64,000 bases of DNA from positions 5,707,356 through 5,771,355 of the forward strand of contig NW_006499563.1 of assembly GCF_000471905.2 (NCBI RefSeq). The letters run 5' to 3'. Under the pieces are notes generated by a model. That model did not search any database, was not told the DNA's origin, and was given only the letters and a program-made list of their open reading frames with translations. Shown here one piece after another: positions 11,533-23,955 of the stretch. The stretch comes from Amborella trichopoda. Its lineage: Eukaryota > Streptophyta > Magnoliopsida > Amborellales > Amborellaceae. Position numbers and translations under genes: made by a program. Each line of letters begins with the position of its first letter. Positions within the stretch are counted from its first letter, which is position 1.

Positions 11533-12771
11533 GCCTCTAGGGATAGAGCAAAAATGTGGGGGGTAGCTCTATGGCAACCCACAGAAGCAATGGCAGCTTG
11601 TTTTCCTTTTGTAAAAAGGGACAGGGCAGCCTTCCGGTGTTCCTCAAGAACACGATCAGCAAGTGACCTGCCTGTGGCTGAGTGCATGTTGTGTGGGGCA
11701 ACATAAGTGCTGTTGATGTGGGGCGCCTTAGTGGAGTTTCCATCAGAGCGAGGAGATGGGGAGTGAGGGATGTTTAGGTCCTACCTCACACCAGTCAAAG
11801 TTAAGACCTGGGAGCTAGACAAGGGGTCTTTGCTCAAGAGGATGTTTGGGAACAAAGTCAAAGGAACTTGTTCTCTAGGGACACTCTCTAGTGCAGGGAT
11901 AAGAAAATCCCCGATCTGGATAAATGGGTAACAAAAGCCGCAAGCCATAATAAAATGTAAAAGGATAATGAAAGTATATAATAAAAGAAGAAACTAGCCA
12001 AACAATAATGATCCGACTAAGGGGTATTAAGTCCCCAATGGAGATGACAAGCTGGTTAAGTGCCTCAATCTCGCCCTCCAAACCCTTTGGGGATCGGGCA
12101 GCACACATCTCGGGTTTCAAGGGAAGACCCGAGACGTTTTTGAGATCATTTTCTTGGGAACCTCATTCGAGAACGGGGGCAGGTGTTACCAACCAGTGAT
12201 AAAGGAATTTAAAGGTGGGTTCGGGACTTACACGGGCTGACTTGTGTGGGCGCGCCCTCTTAGATCATAAAGAAAGCCCCCCAGTAATAAAACTGGTTAG
12301 GAATCGCCTCCCTTGGCTTGTATTCTTCTTATTTTCTGTAATCACACACATAAATGGCAAAGGTTATAAGACAGGTGGGTCAGAACTCACCCTTTTCCTC
12401 TTTGAAGAACGTACACAAGCATGCGCATTCAAAAAGAAGAAGAGCAGAAAGATGGGGGAGAGAAGAATTCGACTAAGCGAGAGGATCATAACGGTGACTA
12501 GGCTGGTGGACAATTGACCTGACATGATAGCAAAATGGGTTTGGTAACTAAGACCGGCTCATAGGATTACTACTAGACATCATTACCAATACCAACTAGC
12601 TAGGCATGATGGTCAGTCATTCGTGGCAATAAAACCAGCCAAGTAATCCTGGCACAACAACATTATGACTAGACGACAGGACTACCATGAGAGGCTAACC
12701 TCAATCCCTCTTAGTCGAAAGAAGGAGTAACAGAATTAAGGCTATGAGGAAAGAATAAGAAGAGAAGAAGG
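11533..12771 (-). mobile_element. Ogre fragment E: leader, PBS and 3' part of an LTR
   Basis: On the minus strand it runs LTR 3' part (12771-12053), PBS (12049-12032), leader and a possible upstream ORF (12031-11533). It aligns with 47820-49040 of the full element. The minus-strand frame near 11690-11540 reads MHSATGRSLADRV, matching MHPATSKSLADRV of the full element (near 48868). It is cut on the left by the Copia LTR junction and on the right by the chromovirus-like LTR. Confidence 0.75.
12032..12049 (-). other. Primer-binding site of Ogre fragment E
   Basis: The minus strand reads TGTCATCTCCATTGGGGA, a decayed form of the tRNA-Arg-type PBS, a few bases after the LTR end. Confidence 0.55.
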
Positions 12772-12824
12772 TGTGACCACCCAAACTCTTCCCGGCCAGT
12801 TAGAATTCATGGCAGGTCAAAGAG

Positions 12825-13270
12825 GAAAGAAGTTGTGGTCAGCACTGGTTGGATTGTGCAACGCCGATTGGGTAGGAGTGAGAGAGTAGCGTCGGCTGTG
12901 AAGGAGAAGGAGGCCAGCGCCGGTTGAGTTGCCCAGTGCCACTTGGATGTGAGTAGCACCGGCTGGAGCTAAGTGACGAGGCCAGCACCGGTTGGGTTGT
13001 CTAGCACCGACTGTGAAGAGGAAGAGCCCAGCGCTGGTTGCCCAATGCCGGTTGGGTTGTCTAGCGCCGACTGTGAAAAGGAAGAGCCCAGCGCTGTTTG
13101 GGTTGTCTAGCACCGGCTGTGAAGAGGAAGAGCTCAGCGCCGGTTAGGTTGTTTAGCACCTGTTGTGAAGTAGAAGAGCCCAGCGCCAGCTGGGTTGTCT
13201 AGTGTTGTCGGTGAAGAGGAAGATCCCAGCGCCGGTTGCCTAGTGTTAGCTGCCCAGCGCTGACTGTGTC
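12825..13270. repeat. About 53-bp tandem repeat in the chromovirus-like LTR
   Basis: The unit core is GGTTGGGTTGTCTAGCACCG followed by ACTGTGAAGAGGAAGAGCCC, with about eight degenerate copies. CCGGT and ACCGG within a unit can pair as a short stem. Its minus-strand open frames are translations of the repeat, not genes. Confidence 0.8.
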
Positions 13271-14590
13271 TCTGACATGCATGAGTTGGAGGTGACACTT
13301 GTTTGATGCATGCTGATGTGAGTGCCACTTTTCCACATTTTTTAGCCCCTCGGTGACACTTGGCCAGCCACCCCAAACATGAGAGTACTTAAGCCTCTTC
13401 TCTTACCCACACCCCTCATTTTTGCCTCTCTCTCTAACACACAAAGTGGAAGACTGACTTGTGAGAAGCCACCGTTGGGCGGGTGAGAGCTGTGAGCAAA
13501 GGCTGGAGAAGGCCCCATTGTTAATTAGGTAAGTGGATCCATTACCCTTGTATTGTAGTCCTGGCAATGTATGGAAACTTAGGCATATGAATGAGCAAAT
13601 AGAAGTGTATGTAATGTAGAAATTTGGGGTTTTTGTTCTATGATAATGATGAATGTAACAATGGAGTTTTGATTCTTAGATTATGTAAGAAATGCATGTT
13701 ATGCCTATTCACATTGTGAGAGAATGAATGTTATCGTGTTCTTCATTATAAAATGATGGTTATGGAAGGCATTCTTGACACCTGTGAAATGAAACTATGA
13801 AATTCCAGGAATATGTATGTTCTTGAATGAGGCTTTTGAACTGCCAATTGGAGTCCGATTGACCTCAAATTACCACCGTTTGGAAGATACACGAGCCTAG
13901 TAAAATGTTTGTTTTTACCCACTGTTGGAATTCTTTACAAAAATGAAGTTATGTTTCGAAATGAGAGGGTATGTCACTGTGGACTGTTTTCCTGGATTTG
14001 TTATCAGTGACCACTATGTTCATCAATTTTAGCTAACCAAATGACGTCCATTTTTGGCTAAACTATAGCCATTTGAAATATCTTTGAATGGGTTGAGTGT
14101 TGCATGTAGAAAATATTTCGAAATTCTCTTTAGATGAAAGTTACGCTTCGTTTTATGAAGATATGTTGCTGTGGACGGTTTTAGCAAAAGCATAGATTTA
14201 ATGCCTCTGATGTCACTAAATTTGACTGACTAAAAAGTATCCATTTTAGCCCAAACCCCAGTCCATGGAACCGGTTATGAGTTATCTTTTAGTTCACATG
14301 TTGATCACTTTCCGAAGTCCTTCCTGATTTTGAAACATGAGCAGAATTTCAAAGACATGTCATTGTTTTCACAACACAACAGATTTCAGACTAAGTGTCT
14401 CTGTTCTTGAGTTCTTTTGAGGGGACAAATAAGGTCTGATTGCACTCTAGCCATCTCTAACTAAAAGATAGTTGTGTATATCATAAAATTGATTTTGGAA
14501 CTATCTTCAAATCCAAATGAACTGAAAGCTATAGCATTGTATTGACTCGGATTTCACTGCTTGAATTTTAGAAAGCGTGACATCGATACT

Positions 14591-14800
14591 CCGATTCTGT
14601 TATATGAACTCTGACTCTGTTATATGAACTCTGATTTTGTTATATGAACTCTGATTCTGTTATAAGGGCTTTGATTCTGTTATATGAACTCTGATTCTGT
14701 TATATGAACTCTGATTCTATTATATGAACTCTGATTCTGTTATAAGAACTCTGATTCTGTTATATGATCTCATATTCTGTTATATGGACTCTGATTCTGG
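14591..14800. repeat. 20-bp tandem repeat, ten copies
   Basis: CTGATTCTGTTATATGAACT is repeated head to tail with one or a few substitutions per unit. There are no spacers, so this is a minisatellite inside the LTR. Confidence 0.95.
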
Positions 14801-15848
14801 CCACTACACAATGGATCCTCCATTGGTAGTGAGCTCTCTGACGTTGTAAGTGTGAGCATGGACTTGCCACATGACCCTTCCCTGACTCCCGATAATAGGA
14901 AGGGAGCCAGGCTCTGATTATACTTGGGAGGGTCGCACCCCCCAGGATTTCTGAGCACTATCCCTCGGGACCCCTTTGATAGTGTAACATCATTTAGTGG
15001 TGAGAGAATAAGAGGCAAGGCCTCAACCTATCAAAAACCCCAAAGCGTGCTGGGGATGTGTGTGTGAGTGAGGACATTACAAAGTAAGGCTTCTACTTGT
15101 CATTGTCCTTCCTCCTGAATGAGGGTAGAAGTCCCAAGCTCAGGATTTAATTAGCTTGATCACTGTGGCTACTAGTTCGGGAGTTAACTACTTTGTTCTG
15201 TTTGTCTGAATTATGTATTCTGTAAGATTATTTGACTGTGACTGTGATATGCAAGTAATGCTCCGTTAACTGATTTTGATTCTTTTATATGGCCTTCATG
15301 TGCTCTCTGATATGTGACCTTACTCTGTAAGACAAAATACGATGTCTGATGTACTTTGAGCATGTTAATATGTATATACTGATAGTCAGGAATGCAAAGG
15401 TAGTGATCTTCTTACTGGGCTTTTAGCTCATTCCATCTTAATTTCATAACTCTAGAGTGATGGGTGGTGCCAGCTATGCTTAAGGTGGGTGGCAGTTTGT
15501 GAGGGCCTGAACCCTGAAATCAAAAAGTTTGAGAAGCCATCTTCTGAAGACTTACGCAATATGCTTTGGTGATTTCAGTGATAGGATGTATTCCTTATTT
15601 TGGGTATCTTTTGGGCAAATAGTGCCCTATTGATCTTGTAAAGACTTTGATTTGGGAAGTAATGAATTGGTTGTATGTTTTGGATTGATGATTATTGTAT
15701 TTATTTTGGTTTCTTTCGTGGTTTACTCTCAATTCTGTGTTTTCATGCGTTGGGCCACTCCCACCTAAGTGACATTCGTGACCTCTAGTCACGATCCCAC
15801 TCTCTGTTGCCCTCCAGTAGGGGTCAGGGAGCGGGGTCGTGACAGTTA

Positions 15849-15861
15849 TCGTATCAAAGCC
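15849..15861 (+). other. Primer-binding site (initiator tRNA-Met type)
   Basis: TCGTATCAAAGCC lies four bases after the LTR end and matches the common plant PBS TGGTATCAGAGCC at 11 of 13 positions. Confidence 0.65.
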
Positions 15862-15909
15862 AGTTTAGGATTCTTGGTCTAGGGAGCTTAGAATTTTCTT
15901 TAGAATAGT

Positions 15910-17093
15910 TTGGGTAGAATAGTAACTGAATGTTTGTGTCTTAGGTTGAAGAGGCTGACGACGAGGGCCAACAATGCCAGCTCCAGTAACGAAAATACTG
16001 ATGCCCTCGGAGAATTGGTCAAGGCCTTGGGGGCCCTGATACACATGATGAAGGAATCAATGCCAGCCCCATCTACCCCTGCCTCGGATTCAAATGATAG
16101 TAGTTTATTAGAAAAGTTTAGGAGGTTGGCTCCTTCGATCTTCTTGAGGGTTGGGCGAGTAGAAAAGGCTGAGAGATTGAGGAGACAGAGAGAGAAGATA
16201 TTCAAAGCTTTAAACTGAACTAATGAACGAAAAGTAAGACTGGGCACTTTCATGCTTGAAGGGGATGTTGAACATTGGTGGGGCTCGGTAAAAGAATCTT
16301 GGGAAAGATCGAGGACTGAGATGACCTGGGAGAATTTCTTAAAAGCCTTCAATGAAAAGTACTTTCCTGATTCTATAAGGGAAAGGAAAGAAGTGGAGTT
16401 TATCGAGCTGCAAAAAGGGAATTTAGCTGTGGAGCAGTGCGCAGCTAAATTTGCTGAGTTGTCGAAGTATGCGCCACCCATCATTAATACTGAGGTGTGA
16501 AAGGCCAGAAAGTTCGAAAGAGGCCTCAGATCGGAAATAAGGAAGGGGTTGGTATCAGCAAATTTAAAGACCTTTTCCCCTTTAGTGGATCTGGCTATGA
16601 GGATAGAAAGGGAAGATGAAGAATCCCGAGTTGGAGGAAATTGGAAGATGAGACCAGCCCAGTATGGAACTCGGGGAGGAAAGCTCGACCACCACTGAAG
16701 ATGAACTTTCGGGAAAGAGAAAATCAGAGAGGCAAGAAGATTATGAGAACGTTGCCGAGCGATGTAAGAGAAAATCGATGCCCGATTTGCCCATGGGAAG
16801 GACAATCACTTGGTGGTTGATTGCGAAAGGAAGATGGGCGCATGCTTCAGAAGTGGTAAGCCGAGCCACTAGATTAGAGATTGCCCAGTAAGGGGGCCTG
16901 AGGGCCGACCAAAGACTCAAGGTCGAGTGTTTGCTCTTACCGAGCATGAAGCTAAGGCATCAACTTCCGTCATCCGAGGTACGCTCTCCGTTTGTGGCAT
17001 TGAAGCAAAAATTTTGATTGATCTTAGAGCTACACACTCTTTTGTTTCACCTCACTTTGCATTCCACATAAATGCTAGACCTTCTTTGCTTGA
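15910..17093 (+). pseudogene. Decayed gag and start of protease, chromovirus-like Gypsy
   Basis: The conceptual product has a gag (capsid) domain with MLEGDVEHWW and NFLKAFNEKYFPDSIRERK (about 16252-16400) and AAKFAELSKYAP. It continues with a decayed zinc knuckle near 16780-16890 (CFRSGKP, where the second Cys is Ser) and the start of a retroviral-type aspartic protease (LIDLRATHSFVSPHF, about 17015-17060). In the protease the usual DSGA active site reads DLRA. In-frame stops occur at 16216, 16498 and about 16696, with a frame change before the knuckle. Homology ends near 17090; RT, RNase H and integrase are absent. The 301-aa minus-strand frame over this region is an antisense shadow. Confidence 0.8.
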
Positions 17094-17112
17094 CTAGATA
17101 TTGGTAGTCAAG

Positions 17113-17309
17113 CAAAAATATATACAAGCCTTTTAAAAGATCCACTCAAATCTTCTTTAACCACTTATCCCGTAAATGATAGGAAACCCCCTAAAAGTAG
17201 GGCGTGCCACCCCATGGGAATAGGAAGCCTCAAAAATCGGGGCGTGCCACCCTTGTTGTTGGCTTTTGTTGCTCCCACCAATTTTAGGCATGGTGGGCCC
17301 ATATGCACA
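17113..17309 (-). mobile_element. Copia 3' LTR, proximal part
   Basis: On the minus strand it starts TGTGCATATGGGCCCACCAT and matches the start of the 5' LTR (TGTGAACATGAGCCCACTAT at 22282). A purine-rich tract precedes it (minus strand GAAAAGATGGGGATAAAGG, 17311-17330), as expected of a polypurine tract. Homology is lost at 17113, next to the broken end of the chromovirus-like element. Confidence 0.65.
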
Positions 17310-17823
17310 AACCTTTATCCCCATCTTTTCCTCACTTTCTCTCATCCCCATCTCTTTCTCCCAATTACAATCTCTCTCAAGTATTTTTCACTTATTCTCT
17401 CTCTTTGCATTAATCATAGCTTTCACCATCAATGCTTTCACAAAAGGATTTATAGAGGCAACGCCTTTTTCTCTTGGTTACTCGGATCTCATCCAAAAAG
17501 TAATCGTAGCCCATCTTTCACATCGCATCACGAATCATGGACCTGTTGTTGTAGAAAACCATCACGTACCCTCATCATATGGGGTCATATGTTCATGGGC
17601 TCAAAGGAGTTCTTCAAATAAGTTTCTCCCTTATGTAGCCATACAACCCGCACCACACATATGGGTTCAATGGTGAACAACATTATAGTCTGTTGTTCCA
17701 TCTAGCATGTCTAATACTAGCAGGTGCTCCAACTAGAATATTTAGTTTATCTAGATCTCGATCTTTTACAATCTCATCTTATTCCTCAGGTGATAGAAAT
17801 GTGGTTTTGTATGCTTGGAGTTC

Positions 17824-18168
17824 TTATGGAATCGTTGCTCTTTTAACATGCATATCGCCCCCCGTGTTATCGTAGAAAATCCTTACTACCTCACAACGTG
17901 CGGGATGAAAGTCAAGGTGATTAAGAAATTTATTAATCCACATGACAACCTCGGCCACCAAATAGCACGCGACATACTCTGCCTCCATGGTGGATAATGC
18001 CACCACATCCTGGTTCTTTGATTTCCAAGAAATTGTACCCCGTCCAAGCATAAACACATATCCATATGTAAACTTTGCATCATCTGGATCCGTTAGATGG
18101 CTTGCACATGTATATCTGAATATCCAAGCAGCTAAAAAAACTGTGGGACAGTAGCAGCTCCCACTCAA
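17824..18168 (-). pseudogene. Ty1/Copia RNase H fragment
   Basis: The minus-strand translation carries the Copia RNase H signature: DPDDAKFTYGYVFMLG, then TISWKSKNQDVVALSTMEAE and YVACYLVAEVVMWINKFL, then FYDNTGG. These correspond to the conserved DPDDRKSTSGY, SWKSKKQ, STMEAEY and DN-A blocks of plant Copia polyproteins. The SDAD-like block that carries the first catalytic Asp reads TCASHLT here, so the enzyme would be inactive. No reverse transcriptase precedes it. It sits just before the 3' non-coding region and 3' LTR, its normal place. Confidence 0.85.
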
Positions 18169-18493
18169 TTATTGCACATACAACATATACATTTTTAGCA
18201 TTCTTATGCAATAAGTAATTCAATACTCGTTAGTTTTACAATATGCAAAACCTTCATGAACCATAAAGGTTCAACCACACTAGTTATCTTGGTAGTGAAT
18301 CCATACAAACCAAGTTATCTTAATCAACACAAGATGTGTCAAGGAAGCCTAGCAAGATGGCATTCCTACAACATTCCCTATGGTTCAAGGTCTTAGGTAA
18401 TCGAGGATACTAAATAACTGGAAACATGGGTATTTAAAAATAGTGCATGACAGTTTTTCTCCCATTTTTATAAATACCTTCAGGACACAATAT

Positions 18494-18513
18494 NNNNNNN
18501 NNNNNNNNNNNNN
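18494..18513. other. Assembly gap (20 N)
   Basis: A run of 20 N bordered by TA dinucleotides. The true length is unknown. Confidence 1.
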
Positions 18514-21105
18514 ATATATATATATGCATTCACAAGCAATAGTTATATAATAGTATGACAATTTAAAATGATTTAGTAGACTTAGTAGACCTTGCAAGAT
18601 TATGTGGTTTTCACAAAACCATATTCATAGACTTAGGTTTTTCTCAAATCATCCAATTTTCATTTTAAAATACATACTTAGCCTTCATAAATCATTTTAC
18701 CGCAATCACTTTTAATTTTCTACCATGTCAAGTTCATGGCCACAAAAACAAATCATAAATTCCGTCTTATAATTTTATGCAAAATTAAACATGACTAAAG
18801 AATGTCAACTGACGCTCTGACAAAATATTTCCCTTTTTTTTTTGGCAAATATGGAGATTTAATTAAGAGATCATCATCACATGCAACACATCATATTATA
18901 GACATTATTAGGAGGATGGTCACTAAGATGACTTCCATCAGAACACTCACTTCGTGCTTACATATTTGAATGAGCCACACTCATCTCTCGTGTTTCATCC
19001 TAAGGGTTCAAAGCCCCTAATCAAATCACATCTCTATGTGTATTACTACCTTAAGTAGATCATATTTTAGCACAAGGATGCACTAAAGCACATGGGAATC
19101 ATAAATTGGCTCTTTCAAATTTGTTAGCACCCATAACTTAATGTCCATACACTCCATACATATTCATAAAACAATTAGCCAAAATATAACCAAATCATAT
19201 TCAACATAAAATAAAAGATTATTGAATCCTCTTTCCCTATATAACCTTACCATGTAATGTGTGGTAGATTTTATACCTCAAAACCATGTAGTGTGGTTGG
19301 TACCTGCGCTTTCTTGATTTATTATTTTACTTGTGTTGACAAACTTTTGTGAACTTGGAAAAACCTGCAACTGATGGAGAATATATTGGTCATCTGTTTC
19401 ACATCTCATGAAGTGTCCATCCTTTTGGCATTTGGATTCTCCATGTCTCACACCGTGAAGAAATAATATTCTTCATCACATTATTTCAAATATCACAATT
19501 TCGATTCTCCCACTAATCTTTAGCATTGCTATGCTAGCACAAAGTCTCTCTATATATCCCTTCATTTCAAAGATCCAAGATGTTTTTATAAGAATTGTGT
19601 TTCTTCTTCTTTATGCTATTCCCAGATCGAATACTCTTCACATAGAGTGTTATATCTTACCAACTCTATATTACCTCTCTCAGAATTTTTATTATAATAA
19701 ACTATACTCATAATACACTATAAAACATTTTAAATGAGTCTTAAAAAGGTCTTCATTATGAGGGATGCAAAGATGTACCTTAAGATGCCACATATTTTAA
19801 TTTACTGCAGAATCAAATATGAGCATCCCATGATAAAAATATGATATCTCTAAACTCATAACGTGTTTATCTCTGAATCCTATTGAGTATTGAAATAAAC
19901 TCAAAACTATGAAATTGTACTCAATTTCATTCCTAAATCATACCATTTAGTGAGTCTTCATTTTAGTGACATTTACATCACAATGCAAATTTTTCAAGAG
20001 AAAATCAGGTTGAGCACCTCTCAATAAAAAAATTGTTTTTTTCTCAATTCTCAAAGAATTTCTTCCTGAAATCTTTTGTGTTGAAAACTAGACTCAAAAC
20101 GAAATCATAATATCATAGTGTGAATCCCAAATAATATTTTTTTTCAGAGAAATAAATAAGTGACATTCACATCATAAAATAAATTATACTGCAGAATTCC
20201 AAGATGAACACTATCTAGTTAAATTGTCTTTTCTCTCTACCCTCATGGAGTTTCCCTTTCAAACCAATTTTTTTTAAAGTAGACACATAATAGTAACACG
20301 TATATTTCCACAAGCCTTATATCACTATGTTAAGTAAGCTTGATAAATATAGTTATTCATGTCTCAATGAAGAATATACCAAATTGCAGAGAATTCAAGA
20401 TGACATCTCTTTAATCCAAAAATTTTATTCCTTTTTTATCATAGATATTTCTCTCTTAAAATTTTTTTATTAAAATTGTACTCAAAATACAAGTCTAAAA
20501 ACTAAGTTTGACCCATAAAATATTATGTTAAGAATAGAAATAAAATCATGACTTCCAAGTTGTGGAAATAGTTTTCGTTGCAGAAATAGCACTTGTACAC
20601 CCTTCTATAAATTGATCATATCTTTCAAACCATAGGATTTCTTGATGAAACAGTTTTTGTTTGATAGTAAACTCAATTTTATGAGTCACAATAAAATTTT
20701 ATCAAGAAATAAAATCATATGATTAGTGGGAAAAAATCACGGAACTCACTGGACAGTTCCTGGATTTTGCAGGGTCAAAACTGATACCTTTCATTGATGA
20801 TTCCATAACTCTTAATTCCCTTAGGATCTCCCACTTAAATTTCACAGGTATATCCTAATATCAAATACACACAATATCACTGGCATATGCAATAAAAAAA
20901 TACATCAGTATCTTCTTCATATCATTGATCCAAAATAGCCCGGAATACCCATTCTGCAGAGTACCTTTTTGGTTGTTTGAATAGTCCAGTAATTCTCAAT
21001 ATTATTACTTGAACACAAAGGTCATTAGCTTTCTTATATCTCATTCTTATGGTTGATCTAGATTCAGTAAAGAAAAAAGATAACTAATGGCATCAAGTAT
21101 CAATA

Positions 21106-21117
21106 GCTCTGATATCA
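21106..21117 (-). other. Copia primer-binding site
   Basis: The minus strand reads TGATATCAGAGC one base after the 5' LTR, matching the initiator-Met PBS TGGTATCAGAGC at 11 of 12 positions. Confidence 0.8.
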
Positions 21118-21118
21118 A

Positions 21119-22282
21119 TGACAGAAAGACTATTGCGATCTTACCGGGGAATATTTTTTTTTATTTTTTTTCTTTTCACCCCTTTTTTTTTCTTTTCTTT
21201 TTCTTTTGGTAAAGATCAGTAGTCTTATTATAATAACTCTTGCTTCAAACAAAATTAAACTAACAAATCTAATATCTTAAAAACTTTGATGTCTTCAAAT
21301 CAATTTTCTTTAAACGAAGAAATATCCACAATTCTTATGCTTGGGAATATAAAACTAGTATAATTAAATATAGCAAGAAACAAAAAAAGAGTGGTTTATT
21401 ATACCCCACACCGAGTCACCATTATCCGATGGCGTGGGATCAATGATCGACCTTCAATCTCAACTTAAAAAGCAAGTTTAGACCAAGCCACACCAATAGA
21501 ACATGAACCCCTTTGATCACAAACTTAAACCCTAAGTGAATTCCCTTAGCAACCTAATTTGAGAGAGATAGATTCTACTTTTACTATACCTTAAAACCCT
21601 TAGCCATAAATCTATAGTTGAGAGATGGGAGAGAGAAGAACCCCATAGCTTAAAAACCCTTAGCCCCTTTTTACAACGTAAGAGAGAGAGAGAGAGCTCA
21701 AAGATGAAAGAGTGAGGCGTGCCCCCCTTTGGGCTTTCATGATAGACAGAGACTTTCTTCGGAGAGAGATAGAAAGATAAGGTGTAGAGATTTTAGGTAG
21801 AGACAATCTTTTTTTATAGGCTTTAAAACAATATTAGGGTTTCTTAAAGTTTCTTAGGGTTTCCCTTGCCTTGCCTCTTTTTGTGAGATTGAATATGAAC
21901 TATTGATCTTGGGTGACTTGTGGGGTGAGAGATTTGAGTCATCCATTCCATAGATGGGCCATCAACATTGTGGAAGGTGCTAGAACTTTTGTCCCTATTT
22001 CCTTTGACCATTATCCCATCAATATAAATCAAATAAAATACTACTAATCATAATATTGTGTTTTATCCAAAAATATGCACAAGCCTAGTGTTTTAAAATA
22101 TCCACTCAAATTTTCTTTAACCACTTATCCCATAAAAGATAGGAAACCCCTAAAAGTGAGGGCCCCCCTAAAAGTGGGGCATGCCATCCCATGGGAATAG
22201 AAAGCCCAAAACGTTGGGGCGTGGAACCCATGTGGCTTTTGTTGCCTCCACAAATTTAGGGCATAGTGGGCTCATGTTCACA
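21119..22282 (-). mobile_element. Copia 5' LTR (1164 bp)
   Basis: On the minus strand it starts TGTGAACATGAG at 22282 and ends CTTTCTGTCA at 21119, directly before the PBS, so both TG and CA ends are kept. It is homologous to 17113-17309 plus 10635-11532. Compared with the split 3' LTR it holds about 80 extra bases (22031-22070) around the point of interruption. Confidence 0.8.
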
Positions 22283-23955
22283 ATGGCCCCAATGTTATTT
22301 TAAAATATTTAAAAATCAATAAATGATTTTGGAATTAACTTGATTATTTAAGATATTACAAATTAATATCTCATTTTTTATAAATCTAAATTTTATAAAT
22401 AAAATATCCAGAGATCTAGAAAATTTTAAATAATAATTCTAAATTATTTCATCATAAAATAAACACAATTAAATTCATTAGATGGGATAAGGATTCATAT
22501 GGTCTAGGAATAAATAATCTGGGGCACTCCACCTTCATTTGTGGACTACAGAACACACTTGCTTTATCAAACCGGCCTAGTGTTTTTCATGACCTATAGT
22601 TCATACATGAGCTCATTAGTGGGTCACCAAAGTCTAGCCGATGAGCCAAGGGATCGCAATCCTAATTTATGGATTTAAGGTTCTCCCCTGAAGACAGGCG
22701 AATGTCACCTAGACCTGTGGACCACATCTTCTATGGCGGATTAGGGTATCTCTTGCACATGCATAAGCTTCACTCTAAAATATGGTTCACTTTTCCAAAA
22801 CGGTCTATCATTAAGCATGCCACGTGATGATACATGAATGAGGCTTTGGGCCTCGTCTTTGAAGGCCACCATCACACACAAGGGTCACACAGTCCCTCGG
22901 CTTACTCGTTTGGGCATACTCCGACCTCAATAAGGGATGACCGATTAAAACCCTTATCGGTTAATTTTTTATGCCCAGATAACATAAGTTTTTCCCAACC
23001 AATTGGCCTAGACTGTCAAGTACAAACCAGTTTCAGTTAACATTGTTTGCTTAGTATAGTCCACGAGAGACCACACTCCCACTGAATATGTTCCACTATA
23101 TCATTTACAAACACTCACAAGGCCTTTAATGGCCACACTCACCTAACAAAGTAAATTGCTTGGAACCCATGTATAAACTAGACCTTGTGATGAACAACTT
23201 AAACCAACAATCTTTTTTTCTATTGTGGCAATGTTTTTAAACCAAAAGAATCCAACCCCAAAAAGGCTCTCAAATATATCCATTTCAAAATAAAATTACA
23301 AAATGCATCCATTTTACAATAGCTCAACTTCATATAAACAATAAAACATAGTGCATTGCCCTTCTAATTGAAGTTATCTATTTGAAATATACCTTCATAT
23401 ATACTGATTTGAAATTAAGTAAAACTCTCTGAGTTTGCAAACAAGTAAAACCTAGAGGAAGAACTGCTATATGTATCCAAAATTCCCAAATAAATCAAAG
23501 CAAATATTGGAAGACTGTATCAAAATGGGAAACCCAAAATCTCCACAAATTCATACAATTTCCAACATGCAAAAATTGAGATGCATAAGTTTCAGAGCCA
23601 AATCATCGTTATCCTATTTTTTACATTTTTTTATTTTATTTTTATTTATTTATTTATTTTTAAACAATGCACTTCTTTCCATTATCCATCAAAACAAAAT
23701 ATTTTATCAAAATACAAAAGTCAAACGAAATGGTGTCCTATGGAACTTAACACGCGCCAAGTAACTCAAAGTCTAAATAGATGGCCTGACATCAAAAGCA
23801 AGAACAGCTGTAGAAACTAAATGCTCTTCTTCAAAAGCAGGCTTCATATGGACTACTATCTCTTGTTTCAGAGCTTATTCAATGACCACCACTATTATTG
23901 CTAACACTCATTTCATAACCACGCATCGAGATATTTTTTTTCCCTAAAATATTTT
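22283..23955. other. Unassigned AT-rich sequence
   Basis: No coding region, LTR pair or RNA gene is recognised. 22500-23170 is less AT-rich than its surroundings and looks like old retroelement non-coding sequence, but no domain supports that. Short frames at 23471-23820 cross T-rich tracts and are not credible genes. Confidence 0.3.

Larger units (their letters stand above)
12772..15844 (+). mobile_element. 5' LTR of a chromovirus-like Gypsy element (about 3.07 kb)
   Basis: It begins TGTGACCACC right at the break in the Ogre LTR homology and ends GGGGTCGTGACA, directly followed by an initiator-Met-type PBS and a gag frame. A TGTGA start, an LTR of about 3 kb, an iMet PBS and this gag type fit the Tekay/Del group of chromoviruses; that assignment is inferred from family knowledge. 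It contains a ~53-bp array (12825-13270) and a 20-bp array (14591-14800). No partner 3' LTR is in the window. Confidence 0.7.
17310..21105 (-). mobile_element. Copia internal region, mostly non-coding
   Basis: It lies between the PBS (21106) and the polypurine tract (17330) on the minus strand. About 3.8 kb remain. Only an RNase H fragment (17824-18168) is recognisable. Gag, protease, integrase and reverse transcriptase are not, and 18170-21100 is AT-rich and full of stops. Either the coding region was lost and replaced by foreign AT-rich sequence, or this was already a largely non-coding derivative. A 20-base assembly gap lies at 18494. Confidence 0.55.

Noticed and set aside
12817..13376. 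Minus-strand ORFs with repeated SAGLFLFTVGARQP units
   Set aside because: Translation of the ~53-bp tandem array inside the chromovirus-like LTR.
14591..14800. CRISPR-like look of ten regular 20-bp repeats
   Set aside because: The repeats are head to tail without spacers, in a plant retrotransposon LTR.
15900..16805. 301-codon minus-strand ORF, the second longest frame in the window
   Set aside because: It is exactly antisense to a gag with clear conserved blocks and has no recognisable domain; stops were lost from the sense strand's complement by composition.
17214..17676. Two overlapping plus-strand ORFs of about 135 codons
   Set aside because: They run antisense across the Copia LTR start, polypurine tract and 3' non-coding region, with no domain.
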